A stretch of 64,000 nt of DNA from Penicillium oxalicum (lineage: Eukaryota > Ascomycota > Eurotiomycetes > Eurotiales > Aspergillaceae), in contig NC_064651.1 of NCBI RefSeq assembly GCF_001723175.1, forward strand, positions 1,302,001 to 1,366,000, in the 5' to 3' direction. Positions 13,601-24,372 of the stretch are shown piece by piece. The stretch's first letter is position 1; each line of letters opens with the position of its first letter. The notes under the pieces are model-generated. The model was not told where the DNA came from, ran no database searches, and saw only the letters and a program-made list of their open reading frames with translations. The position numbers and the translations under genes were made by a program.

Positions 13601-14495
13601 TGACGAGCTCCGACACCCTTGTCTTCTTTCGTCCGTGGAGGACTTTATCCCGAACGATGTGCAACTCGGTGGCAAGCATGCGAACATCGATCTGCTTACA
13701 GGTGCCAACGCCGCTGGAAAATCGACTCTTCTGCGAATGGTATGTGCTCATCCCCATGATTCTGAAATTTCTGCCATTGCTAATACCAGAAAACAGACCT
13801 GTGTAGCTGTCATCATGGCTCAAATCGGATGTTACTTGCCGTGCAAGTCTGCTAGGTTGACTCCGGTTGATCGCATCATGTCCCGCTTGGGTGCGAATGA
13901 CAATATTTTTGCTGCGCAGTCGACCTTCTTTGTTGAATTGGCCGAGACCAAAAAGATCCTCTCCGAAGCCACGCCACGATCGCTGGTCATCCTGGACGAG
14001 CTTGGTCGCGGTACCAGTTCCTACGATGGCGTTGCGGTCGCGCAAGCTGTATTGCACCATGTTGCGACACACATCGGTGCCATGGGATTCTTCGCAACGC
14101 ACTACCACTCACTCGCGGCCGAGTTTGAGCATCACCCTGAAATCGCTCCCAAGCGGATGGCAATCCACGTCGACGATGTTGAGCGCCGGGTCACCTTCCT
14201 TTACAAACTTGAGAGCGGCGTGGCAGAGGGCAGTTTCGGTATGCACTGCGCGGCCATGTGTGGAATCTCTAACAAGGTCATCGAACGCGCCGAGGTTGCG
14301 GCCAAGCAATGGGAACATACCAGTCGTCTCAAGGAAAGCTTGGAACGTCGCAAAGGCGGCGGTTTGGTTGGACTGGGCTGGTGGAGTGATGTTGCCTGGG
14401 CCTTGCGCGAGTCAACCGCCAATGACGAGGGCGAGGAGGAGGGCGTCACCGAGTTGGGATTGGAGGTACTGCAAAAGGCTATTGAGGCTTTGTAG
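10610..14495 (+). CDS. MSH6: DNA mismatch repair protein MSH6
   Basis: MutS-alpha subunit that pairs with MSH2 to recognise base mismatches. 1236 aa from exons 10610-11047, 11115-11295, 11347-13739 and 13797-14495. The N-terminus has a PCNA-binding PIP box, QKSILGFF (residues 31-38), then a disordered acidic and basic linker. Exons 2 and 3 join to give SDDEMEDFIVADESD. The mismatch-reading Phe-X-Glu motif is in GKFYELYENDATIG. The ATPase has Walker A GANAAGKST (about 992), usual for fungal MSH6, and Walker B LVILDELGRGTSSYDG, followed by the FFATHYHSL region. The last intron (13740-13796, 57 nt) has no stop and keeps frame, so retention would insert 19 residues just after Walker A. Removing it restores LLRMTCVAVIMAQIG, which matches the family. 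Confidence 0.96.
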
Positions 14496-15168
14496 GATTT
14501 TGATGTGCCTGGTGAAATGTTGTCTCGGTTATTCAAACTTTCGACTTTTGCTAGGTATCTGTTCTCGGCTTATTTCATTTGAGCTTCAAGACTTTCGTCT
14601 CTTTTTTTATTTGTTAGACTAGCAAAGTTTGAATTAGTGATAACATTTCCCGCTCTGTTTGTAAATACACTTGTCGTTCAACCCTTCCATCCATTTTTGG
14701 GTCATTTCTCCATCTACATGAATACATGTTGCTCTATGGGTTCATGCCAGGCCTGTTCACTACCTAGTCTTTTCAAGAGCTCTGAAGTCCCCTGGAATGC
14801 ATTGTATTCAAGTAGGTACTGGGCCCAAGGGCTCAATTCGACCCGCTGGGCTATCTGGACTGGATAGTCCATTCAGTGGTAACATCCACCTTCCTATGAA
14901 GTGGAGCGGAGCCCTAACAGGGCCAGGGCGTGATTTTTGATTGTTTCAAGCAAACGAATTGATTTTTCTTGGTAGTTTCCAGCAAACGCTCCATCTTCCT
15001 CTAATAAGTCATATCTGATCGACTGGAAGCTCAAGTCTTCCATGTCCCTCTCGCTGAACATTCCAACCGTTTCTCCAGCTGGAAGGTGCTCCAGTAACTC
15101 GACACAGCACAACTTGATCCTAGCGATCTCATAGAAAGAGACAACCCCAAGCTCACCTCTTGCCAAAA
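14496..15168. other. Intergenic region with a weak minus-strand frame
   Basis: MSH6 3' end and the promoter of the first Myb-like gene. A minus-strand open frame runs from an ATG at 15178 down to 14894 (see findings). It overlaps the start of the next gene by 10 bp and has no family I recognise, so it is not called as a gene. Confidence 0.4.
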
Positions 15169-15826
15169 ATGGCCCCATCCAAGTCTTCCACCGAGGGTTT
15201 GCTAGGCTTGACCGCACACGAGACCCGCCTGTTGGTACTCGCACACCTTTGCTTGGATAAGGAATCTAGAAAAGTACGAGAATCACTGTGTCTACGTTCT
15301 CGCTATTTGGAGTATTCATTCTCTCCTCCTTTTCCCTTCAATGTGGGGGGGGGGGGGGGGGGGGAAGGTTCAATGTTTAAGAAACTCAGAATCCTAGAGT
15401 AGACAGGCTGATTCTCTTCAGATCGACTTCGACAAGATGGCATCTCGAATCAATAGCGCCAGTGCATCCGCTCGCTCCATGTACAATAGAGCGATTCAGA
15501 AGCTGGTCAAACACAATTCAGAGTCGGACGGCAGTATGGAGAATGATTCAACGCCCTCTATGACAACCACTGCAAGTCCTCCGCCTTCAACTCCGGGCCC
15601 CGTGCGGAATCGTGGCCGCGGTCGCGGTCGAGGTACTGGGCGTGGTGGTGGTCGTGGGCGTCGCAAGGCTCAACCTTCTGAAAGAGCGGCGACGGCTGAA
15701 GCGGAGGAGGTGGAAGGTCAGCTTGAAATAAAAGAGTCTGGACTGGAGATCAAGGAGCCTGAGCTGGAAATGAAAGATGCATATGAACAGCTTACTGTGG
15801 CGGAAGATAAGAGTCTCGAGACTTGA
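15169..15826 (+). CDS. Small Myb/SANT-like protein, copy 1, RG-rich
   Basis: 169 aa from exons 15169-15273 and 15422-15826. Residues about 12-66 read like the fungal MYB_DNA-bind_8 type helix bundle: LTAHETRLLVLAHLCL, then IDFDKMASRINSASASARSM and YNRAIQKLVK. The intron sits phase 0 between the first helix and IDFDKMA. A Ser/Thr/Pro linker follows, then an Arg-Gly block (about 97-116) resembling an AT-hook or RGG nucleic-acid-binding segment. Next come short repeats of the form EIKESGL/EIKEPEL/EMK (about 134-152). The 148-nt intron holds a run of 20 G. The gene is 1 kb upstream of a second copy with the same fold and intron position. A nuclear DNA-binding role is inference. The family assignment is from memory. 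Confidence 0.75.
15345..15364 (+). repeat. G20 homopolymer in intron
   Basis: Twenty consecutive G inside the intron of the first Myb-like gene, followed by GAAGG-type purines. It is prone to length change and could form G-quadruplex RNA or DNA. The exact length could also be a sequencing artefact. Confidence 0.85.
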
Positions 15827-16788
15827 ATCTTGCGAGGAGCGGCGCATTTTTCCTTCTGCCATCGATCTCCTGATGGCTTTTCTATTGTCGACTGTGATTT
15901 CAGGGACAACAAGTCGAGATCATTCCCGTTTTTGTTATTGAAATTCTCGAGAGTCTATTTCAGATTGATCAAAGAGATGAAGGAATGAGAATCCTGGTCC
16001 TTATCATTGATCACTTTCTGTATTGAGGCCTTGTAGTGTGGCTATGAGCCAAGAGCTTCCTTCGGTGGCCATACATGATTGATTTTGAACCAACCGGTGC
16101 TGATGGAAAAAGAAAAGGTAAATAGATTTCAAGGTGCGAGTTGGATTATTGCGAGTGATCACTTTCTACTACTAGAGTGTAATATCATTTTTCCTATCGA
16201 GGCCGCAACTCCGCTGCAATTCTGGCAGAATGTTCTTGTCAGAAATATGCTGTCAAGAAAGCTCTTCAGAAGATGATCTGGAGTCATCACACAGAACATG
16301 CCCTTCTCTCGGCAATGCAGTCGATCTAGATGTTTCCCATCGATGTCTCTTGGATCGAACATCTTCCTTCAATCCCAGGGGTGCTTATTATAGACTGGAG
16401 ATCCCGTCATGGCGAGTTCCACGCCTACAAAGCCGTTTGCCCATCGCTGGTACTTTCCGACTGATCTCCATTGACATCAATGGTGAGCTCCACTTTGGCA
16501 AGGTTCAACTGGCATTTTCCGAGTCAATTCATTCTTTGTGTTTATTCCGCCGGGCTTCACGCGGTGTGTCATTCGGAAGTTGAGCAATCCCCCTTTGCAC
16601 AGTAAGTTATCTGAAATTGCATCAGCCCTAAAAGACCATCTGACTCGGTATCTTTTTTGGGATTCACTGATCACTGCCTCATTACTCGGCATCAACTATC
16701 ATTTCTCATTCGGCAACTTATATGCGAAGAATCACTTTGATTGTCGCACGCTGAGAAGCTTTCGGCGCAACTCCCAAGACATCTGACC
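15827..16788. other. Spacer between tandem Myb-like genes
   Basis: About 960 bp with only short, unrecognised open frames on both strands. It is presumed to hold the terminator of copy 1 and the promoter of copy 2. Confidence 0.45.
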
Positions 16789-17380
16789 ATGCCTCCTGTG
16801 AAGACCTCCAAAGGCCGAACCGGCGAGCTACCGTTCGGACTGACTTCGGCAGAAGTCCGCATGATGCTGCTGGCTTTTACATGTCTAGACTCGGAGATCA
16901 AGGTGCGTATCAAGACCTTAAGTATTGTAACTCGCGAGCTCTTTTATGGTGATCGTTGAGTCTTCCAATACCGTGAGTATTACACTACTCTCAGCAGCAA
17001 AGGTACTGACACACTTTTCCCGGTTCGTCTGCGTGAAGGTTGATTACAAAAAGCTCGCAGCCAAAATGAACATCCAGGTCAACTCAGCCACTACTCGGTA
17101 CAACAAAATACGTAAGAAATTGCTGCAATCTGATGAGATGCCGCGAGACAAGGGTGATCATGGGGGAAGTGTTGGGTCGTCAGTATCTCCTTCGTCGCCC
17201 TCGACTTCTACTCTTCCTCGTCACTGTGGTGGCCGTCCTCACAAAGACCAGGCTTTGAAGCCAAAACTTCAAGTCAATACTTTGGCTAATGAAGATGATC
17301 AAGATAATGAGGAGATGAGTGTGGCGATGAAGGCGATCTTTGAGGAGCTGGAACCTATTGAATGCGAGGCGAGGACCTAG
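16789..17380 (+). CDS. Small Myb/SANT-like protein, copy 2
   Basis: 151 aa from exons 16789-16902 and 17039-17380. The domain at about 18-68 parallels the upstream copy: LTSAEVRMMLLAFTCLD, a phase 0 intron, then VDYKKLAAKMNIQVNSATTR and YNKIRKKLL. The tail differs: it is Ser/Pro-rich (GSSVSPSSPSTST), lacks the Arg-Gly block, and ends acidic with an amphipathic stretch, MSVAMKAIFEELEP. The 136-nt intron ends in the weak acceptor GTGAAG, so the boundary is less certain than the domain. Tandem duplication followed by tail divergence is the simplest reading. A nuclear DNA- or protein-binding role is inference. Confidence 0.72.
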
Positions 17381-17791
17381 CATGACATGAATAGAAATGG
17401 GGCGGTTTGGCAGGAAAGACAGGCGCTGGACTTTCCATTGAGGAGAGAAATCATCGAGGCTGGCAGTAGGTTTGTTTTCAGACCCTTGGACGATACTAGA
17501 TTCGATGCTGGTGATCACCAAGTTATGTCTCCATAATCTGCGCTGCCTTGGTGACTGAATCGTTTTTGTCATGCGCAATTGTTTGCCTATCAAGAGTGTA
17601 TTATTCCAGTATTCCAGCTTGGGAAGGCAACGCAAAGTGGTGGGTGGAATTTAAGAATTTGGGTCCTCATTTGAGTTCAAAAAGGTCACGCTATTCCCCC
17701 ATCGAGACTCCGTTCATGGTAACTTTTTGGACTGAGTGTCATTCAACTATGGTACAGATGGTATCATTCACAGAATTATGTTCAACAAAGC
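17381..17791. other. Convergent spacer
   Basis: 411 bp between the 3' ends of the second Myb-like gene (+) and the membrane protein gene (-). No gene is seen. Confidence 0.5.
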
Positions 17792-18727
17792 TTATCGTCG
17801 CCTAATGGCTTGACTCTGAATCTTCTTATAGATATCCGGCCACAACTCTGGATAAAATGCAGTCGATTGCCTCCCCGGCTGACTTTGATCGGCGGCAAAA
17901 AATTGCGTGGCTGGCTTGCCCATCCACCAGGGACGAGGCCCCGGATTCAATGTACGAAAACTCACAGGCCGGAAGGGACTCTTATCTGGTGTCAAATCCC
18001 CTAGTCGGACCACCGTCTGACGGGGAATTGCGTTGAATCGTGTCGTGGTAAGGATCAGTGTCGTTGTCGGTGGTAAATCCTTTGCGAAATGGAGTGCTGT
18101 CTCGCGCGACTTTCTTGCAAACGCAGGAAGCGCGAGGTGGATGAAGCTGACGTACGGTGCGCAGGTATAGGCAACGAACAGCATGGGCAATGCGCCACCG
18201 GTGACAACTAGTGAAGAGGAATACTGTCAATGGAGCCAAGCATTTTTGCGAAGCAAGACCAATTGGATTTGGCGGGAAGATATCTTACCTAGTGGTGTAA
18301 TGTACCACGCATTCTCGTCATCATAACAGGAGGGAGCAACGATCAAGCAGGCTCCACCGAAGAGAAGAATCGTGGTGACTCGCAGTATGCCGAGGAACAT
18401 TGACCGACCGGTTCCTCCATAATAGACCAGTATGCGTTCAGGAGGTCCTGTATAGTCACCGGTGAGCTCACTGTGGTCCGACCAGCGCTGGGGTCAATGT
18501 TATGTACCTCGTCGCACGCTCAATTTGGCGGCTGCGGCTGCGCCCGCGGGAGAGGAAGTGCGCGAAGTCGCTGCGGTGAGGTCCTTGGGCGCCGGAGAAA
18601 CGGTTTCATGTCGTCTCGAGGGCCGAGGGGTCTGAGACTTGTAGCGCGCCCATACTCGAGCTCGAATCTCCCTTTGAAGGGATTTTGAAAGCGTGGTGCG
18701 TAATCGAGGATGGAAGAGGATCTGCAT
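17792..18727 (-). CDS. Predicted mitochondrial two-pass membrane protein
   Basis: 264 aa from exons 18727-18508, 18447-18289 and 18207-17792, all GT-AG and in frame. The N-terminus is rich in Arg, Ser and Leu and low in acids (MQILFHPRLRTTLSKSLQRE), fitting a mitochondrial presequence, followed by an Ala-rich stretch. After the first intron comes PPERILVYYGGTGRSMF, then two hydrophobic segments: LGILRVTTILLFGGACLIV, and, after a short loop ending YITPL, VVTGGALPMLFVAYTCAPY. A basic soluble tail of about 100 residues follows. This hairpin layout resembles TMEM70/TMEM186-type inner-membrane proteins, but I cannot confirm the family. It is a conserved-looking fungal protein of unknown function. 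Its start is 254 bp from that of the divergent glutaminyl-cyclase-like gene. Confidence 0.8.
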
Positions 18728-18981
18728 GGTTGCCGGCTAAATGACAAGCTCGGAGATGCGAGGCGCTTGTCCGAAAGCTGTGCCCCAAATCGCCGGCCGT
18801 GACCGCCTTGGTCCTCTTTGTCGGGGATCAGCAATCAGCATTGCTCGAGGTGATCAATTGTTGAAAGACGATCCATCGTGGGTGGTCAGATTTGAAGCGA
18901 GCCGAGCTGGGCTGGGCAACGCGTTGGTCATTCATGTGGTCTGTCGAGTCATGAACAGCTAAGCCTCTTGCCTTTGACGCC

Positions 18982-20187
18982 ATGTTGACGGCTCGATTCG
19001 AGCTCCGCGCCCTCTGTGGCCACTTGTTCTATTTATGCCTCGGGTTGCTTCTGGTTCTACGCACTGGAGAGGCCTACCAGCATGTCTCAGATGAGACATT
19101 AAAAACCCTTCCACGACCCGGTGACGATTTTGATATTCACTCCGGCTCGCTTTTGTCACCAATTCTTCAACCTCGTGTTCCTGGAACCCCCGGCCACGCC
19201 GCTGTACTGGAGCACCTGGCCAGCTTCTTTCGAACATCCTTGCCCAAATGGGAGATCGAGTTTCAGAACTCGACATCCAAGACCCCTATTTCCCATGGCA
19301 AAGAGGTTCCTTTTGTCAATCTTATCGCTTATCGAGATCCCCCCGGAGTTTCACGGGGGGATGTCGGGCGCTTGACCTTGGTGGCCCATTATGATAGCAA
19401 AGTAGAGCCCACGGGCTTCATCGGAGCGATCGACAGTGCAGCGCCCTGCGCGATGATCATGCACGCGGTGCGTAGCATTGACTCAGCGCTTGAGAAGAAA
19501 TGGGCGGCAATGGAACAGCACGACGTGGACCTCGTGGATGAACACCAAGGAATTCAAGTCCTTTTCCTCGACGGTGAAGAGGCATTTTTGGAGTGGACCG
19601 CCACCGACTCCCTCTACGGAGCTCGTTCGCTCGCAGAGCACTGGGACACTCAGATCAACCCAGCCATGTCGACTTTCAAGACGCCCCTGTCGGCCATATC
19701 CCTTTTTGTTCTCCTCGATTTGCTGGGCGCAAAAAAGCCCACTATCCAATCCTACTATCCTACCACCCATTGGGCCTATCAAAATTTGGCATCGCTTGAG
19801 AAGCGCCTCCGGGCTCTTGGCCTTATGAAATCGTCTGGTTCGCCCTGGTTCGTGGATGCATCCAAGAATGCCCATCAGGTGAAAGCACTGGGTGGTATTC
19901 AGGATGATCATCTGCCCTTCCTCGCTCGTGGCGTGGAGATCCTTCACTTGATTGATTATGCGCCTTTTAAAGGCTTCCCAGAAGTGTGGCATACAGCTCT
20001 GGATGATGCCGAGCATCTAGATATGGAAACCGTGAAGGACTGGAGCATGCTCATGACCGCATTCGCTGTCGAGTGGATGGAGTTGGAGGAATATCTCCAC
20101 CACAAAACATCCACTAGACGGAACGGAAATGTCGAACATACCGAGGACACGCAGGGCGTTCACTTTGAACGGAAGACTGAGTTGTAA
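18982..20187 (+). CDS. Glutaminyl-peptide cyclotransferase-like M28 protein
   Basis: Intronless, 401 aa, predicted secreted or lumenal. Residues about 13-31 form a hydrophobic signal segment ending GEA. The rest matches the M28-fold glutaminyl cyclase group, which turns N-terminal Gln into pyroglutamate. Likely zinc ligands are present: Asp151 in GAIDSAAPCAM, the Glu pair 199-200 in FLDGEEAF, and His310 in IQDDHLPF. HYDSK at 136-140 is the usual block. The DSAAPCA, DGEEAF and QDDH blocks favour cyclase over aminopeptidase. The C-terminal tail is short and polar. Activity is inferred from the retained residues. It shares a short promoter with the divergent membrane protein gene and converges on the transporter gene 249 bp downstream. 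Confidence 0.9.
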   Translation: MLTARFELRALCGHLFYLCLGLLLVLRTGEAYQHVSDETLKTLPRPGDDFDIHSGSLLSPILQPRVPGTPGHAAVLEHLASFFRTSLPKWEIEFQNSTSKTPISHGKEVPFVNLIAYRDPPGVSRGDVGRLTLVAHYDSKVEPTGFIGAIDSAAPCAMIMHAVRSIDSALEKKWAAMEQHDVDLVDEHQGIQVLFLDGEEAFLEWTATDSLYGARSLAEHWDTQINPAMSTFKTPLSAISLFVLLDLLGAKKPTIQSYYPTTHWAYQNLASLEKRLRALGLMKSSGSPWFVDASKNAHQVKALGGIQDDHLPFLARGVEILHLIDYAPFKGFPEVWHTALDDAEHLDMETVKDWSMLMTAFAVEWMELEEYLHHKTSTRRNGNVEHTEDTQGVHFERKTEL

Positions 20188-20436
20188 GATCCTTCGTCAT
20201 CTCGAACTATATATCGGTCATCACTCCGGAAGTTCGTTCACACAGAGCTGATCTGGTCCTTTTTTACAATTTCTAGTGAATGAGGAAATATATCTCGGGC
20301 CAAGGCTGCCAGCGAACAATGCCACTGGGTGGCTGTCTATTTATGTACATTCTCAGGATAAAGTTACAAATCAATCTATCACGCAACTTTATTTCTTCTC
20401 TCCTTCGTCTTTCGTCTATCCTTTTTTGCAAACTGG

Positions 20437-21515
20437 TCAAAGCAGGTTGCCGAGAGCATATCCAGCCATGGTCACCAACCCCCAAGTGGGCTGGATGAGC
20501 GAGCGCAAAATGGCCGGACCCGGACAGACTCCCTGCAAGCCCCAGGCAATACCGAAGGCGATGGAGCCCGCCAAGAAGCGCCAGTCAATATCTGCCACCG
20601 TTTTTGTGGGGAGCCGCCATTTTTCCGCCAGCGTCGGCGGGATGGGTTCATCATCCTTCTCCGACTGCTGGCCCGGCTGCTTGGACAAGAACGTGATGAG
20701 CGACGGACCGATTCCAAACAAGATGATCAGTGCCAAGGACGGATCCCAGCGAGACGGATCGGTTGCGATGGCGAAAAAGCGCAGCACTTTGGCGGAATCC
20801 GCCATGCCCGAGATCCATAAGCCCAGTCCAAACTCGAGACCCGCGAGGTAGGCAAAGATACTGCGGTGCTCTGATTTCCGCTCTAGGAAATTGGGGACGA
20901 CGATGGAATTAAGTATGGTGGAAAGGACCAATGATCCCGCCATAAAGGCTGTCTCGGCGGGGGATGGGTAGACCGCGGTATAGCATGGAAGGTCACCACA
21001 GGAAGGAATTCGGGACCCGCCTCCGACGACGTTGGCGGTGATCAAGGCCGTTGTGAAGAAGAGCGCCGTGGATATCAAGGAGCGTGGCGACAAGCGAGAC
21101 AGGCCGCAGAGCATGTGGCCAGAGGTACAACCGCAGCCATTCTGCAAAGACAAAGCCTCGGAGTTAGGATTCAATTTCACCACGTGCTGGAAGACTGTCC
21201 GGTAGAGAAGCGGTTTTTGTTCCTTACCTTTGTTCCCCAACCCAGTAAGAAGCCCACCCCAAGTGTTGCGGCGGCGGAGGCCAAAGAATGTGGTGCGGCA
21301 GGGTAATTGGGAATCAACGAGGGCGCTAGAAGTGAGATAGGTACCACACTGGATATCAAACCCGCAATGATCGGGACGTTGTCTTGGTTGGGATCGAAGA
21401 TGGACCCAGACAGGAGTGAGGAAATCCCAAACACAGCTCCGTTATGAACGAGTAGCCCGGAAGAGCCGTGAAAGAGCAGCAGGGCCCCCAGGGACGTATG
21501 AACAGGTGTGAACAT
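20437..21515 (-). CDS. YeeE/YedE-family (sulphur transport domain) membrane protein
   Basis: 330 aa from exons 21515-21228 and 21141-20437. Removing the 86-nt intron joins LGWGTK to NGCGCTSGHMLCGLSRL, the signature of the YeeE/YedE (former DUF395) sulphur-transport family. A bacterial member, TsuA/YeeE, takes up thiosulphate through conserved cysteines. Here Cys residues occur in NGCGCTSGHMLCG and again in GVCPGPAILR near the C-terminus, a second half-repeat. About eight to nine hydrophobic segments can be counted, with a polar loop at about residues 240-275. The two-repeat layout fits one fused polypeptide. Substrate and membrane are not shown by the sequence, and transport of a reduced sulphur compound is inference. 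The family is mainly prokaryotic, so an old transfer into fungi is plausible. Confidence 0.88.
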
Positions 21516-22837
21516 GGTTTTTCGGAATCAGCGAACGATCCTCTCGTGTCTCGACTTGTCGTGAGTGAGAACTTTGGGTGCAGTCGAACGTCTTCAGACA
21601 GGCAATTTACACGTCAAGATGGCTCTTGTCGAGCTTTAAAGGGGGAATTGCCGTCAAGAAACGACAAAGGCAGGACAAAGACGCCGAAAACTTTGGGGAA
21701 GAAAAATGAAGTACAAAGGGAACCATCCTACGGGCTCGCCCCTCCAGTCCCCGATGCTCGATCTCGAGGGACGATCGGATCTCATCCAAGGTACATGTGG
21801 ATTATCAATCTTCATGGTCCTCGACATCCCTTGACGTGACCATGATCGTCGCATTGGGACAGGTCCCCATCCCTCATCCCCGGCTCGTTACTTAGGGAAT
21901 TTACTCCCCCGGGGACCATCAAGCCCGTGCGGATCTGGTCCCCGAAGAGAACCCAGGCCATCCTGTCCATCAGTACCGAGAAATGTGGAGATGGACCCGC
22001 CGAGTCAAGGGCTTTTAAGGTTGAGGACCTGCTCCGAGGTTGCCGTGGAAGGTTTCGGGCATCGCATGCTGCAAATGTCGAACCTTCAACGCGGTGGTGG
22101 TTCGGCATTTAAATTTGGAGGGTCTGACATGCGCGTTACGGACGGAGAAACGCGTGATGCCAATCCACGAGACTCGAGAGCTCAGGCCGGTTAACCGCAC
22201 TGCCGCGTGCCGGCAGTGGCACTGCTAGTGTTGAAATTCCCCACTGGAAGATGAAGAATGGACGATTCTGCGAAGCTAGTCTGAAAGGGGATTCATTTGA
22301 GGTTGTGGAGGCGTTGAATCATAATCTGAATCGCCATTGCATCCACCGGTGGGGATGCCAAGGTAGCCGCTAGTAGTAGCTACAACGAGAGTCGCCGATC
22401 TACTGCAACACGTTTTGTTAAGCTCACTGCATTGATAAAGCCATGTTCCATCCATGTGTGACAGCAGGTTCGTGCCCTGGCAGACGCGCGTGTAGAATGG
22501 ATATAAGGAGTGTGTCGTAGGTTTCGGTATCGGCGATTGATATCGAGTCATCAAATGAAGGTCACCCCCTTCTACTTCCAGTTGGTGTCATGTGTTGTCC
22601 TTTTCTTTTCTTTTGCTTTTTGGCAGGAGCGACTGAGTATTCCAGTCTGGGCAGGAGCCCGCCCGTTTGGGGGAAGGATATCTACTCGTTCCGCTGGTCC
22701 CTTGCGTATCTTTCTACGCTACACTCGAGATCATCGCCCCAGCTCTGTCGTTAAAGGATCCATCATCGTCCATCTTGACCAGGTGAATCATCGTCATCAA
22801 TCATCTTCGTCATTCTGTGAGAAAGAAACTCGGGGAA
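21516..22837. other. Divergent intergenic region, 1.3 kb
   Basis: Lies between the starts of the YeeE/YedE-like gene (-) and the FAD oxidase (+). A TATA-like TATAAGG lies near 22501, and a pyrimidine-rich stretch at about 22590-22620 precedes the oxidase. No additional gene is supported. Confidence 0.5.
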
Positions 22838-24372
22838 ATGGGCAATGCTCATAGCCTGCCTGGACAGGATTGTCTTCTGGACGCGGTCGGCCACAAAACG
22901 AGCCTCGTCACATTCCGGAATGACGCGTTCTACCATTTCAAAGCTCCTTCCCTATACAATCTCAATTTTCCCGTGAAACCAATCGCGGTGACCTTTCCTG
23001 AGAATTCGGAGCAAATTGCCAGAATTGTTCAATGCGCTTCCCGTCACTCGCTCAAGGTCCAGGCCCGCAGCGGTGGTCACAGCTACGGCAATTATGGTAG
23101 GTCACCAAGGATCCTTCAGTGATATCAGGCCTTGAAATGTTGCCGCTAACTTAACCGTTGCTGGTGAATCTAGGCCTCGGAGGGGAAGATGGTATGATAG
23201 TGGTCGATTTAAAGCATCTCCAGGAGTTCTCTGTGGACCCCGTCACACACGTGGCCACCGTTGGTTCTGGCACCCTCCTGGGAGACCTCCACTCGCGGCT
23301 GTATCATGCTAGTCAACGGGCGGTAGCACACGGTGCGTGCCTGAATGTGGGTATTGGGGGTCATGCGACGATTGGTGGGTTGGGCACCATGTCGCGTCAA
23401 TGGGGCATGGCTCTCGACCACATTCGAGAGGCAGAGGTGGTGCTCGCGAATGGCAAGATCATCACTGCATCAGCGACTCAGAATCCGGATGTGCTTTTCG
23501 CCATCAAAGGGGCAGCGGCCAGCTTTGGGATTGTCACGAAATTCAGGTTAAACACTCATCCGGCTCCTACGCAGGCTGTGCAGTACTCGTACACGCTCAA
23601 CGTGGGGACGACGGCGGAGCGAGCACAACTCTTCGCCGACTGGCAGCAATTCATATTCACGAAGAATCTCACCCGCCGAGTCTCGAGCGAGCTGGTCGTA
23701 TTTGAGCATGGAATTCTGCTTTCAGGTACATTCTTTGGAACTCGCGATGAATGGATGGCTCTTGAGAAGGAGTTGAATTTCCCTGCCGCGGACAAAGGAG
23801 CCTTGATCATACTCACGGACTGGCTGGGTATGCTTGTAAGCCGAGCTGAAGATCTCATCCAGCAGGTCAGTGGGGGGGTTCCATGTTCTTTCTACGCTAA
23901 ATCTATGTCTTTCACCCATCCCATTCCCATACAAGGCGTTGAGTCTCTATTCACTTATCTGGACTCGGCAATCAAAGGTACTCCAGCCTGGTTCATTATA
24001 TTCGACCTCGAGGCTGGAGCTATCAATGAGATACCCAACAATGCCACAGCATATGCCCATCGTGAGGTGGTGATGTGGATGCAGTCTTACGCAGTCAACC
24101 TCTTGGGACCCGTTTCTTCGGAAACTAAAGAGTTTCTGGCTGGCGTTAATAGTGTCATTGCGGTATCTCGTCCAGACGTCCTGTATGGGGCGTATCCTGG
24201 CTACGTTGACCCTTTACTCGAGAATAGCCAGCAAGCCTACTGGGGAGACAACTTGCCAAGATTGCAGAAGATCAAAAGTGAGATTGATCCACTGGATATA
24301 TTTCACAATCCTCAAAGCGTCCATGTCAATCCGGGGCGTTCGTCGAAGGCGCAAACGGCAGATTCCAATTAA
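22838..24372 (+). CDS. FAD-linked oxidoreductase, berberine-bridge/glucooligosaccharide oxidase type
   Basis: 485 aa from exons 22838-23096 and 23174-24372. The intron split restores GNYGLGG. The N-terminal FAD domain (PCMH type) has RSGGHSYG, with His81 the likely 8-alpha attachment site. Cys142 in HGACLNVGIGGH is the likely second, 6-S-cysteinyl bond, so flavin attachment is probably bicovalent. GGLGTMSRQWGMALDHI and the C-terminal BBE segment (YWGDNLPRLQKIKSEIDP, then FHNPQSV) are typical. Related enzymes oxidise sugars, alcohols or secondary-metabolite precursors. No signal peptide is visible (start MGNAHSLPGQD), unlike many secreted relatives, so it is either intracellular or missing an upstream exon. 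No cluster partners are adjacent. Substrate unknown. Confidence 0.9.
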
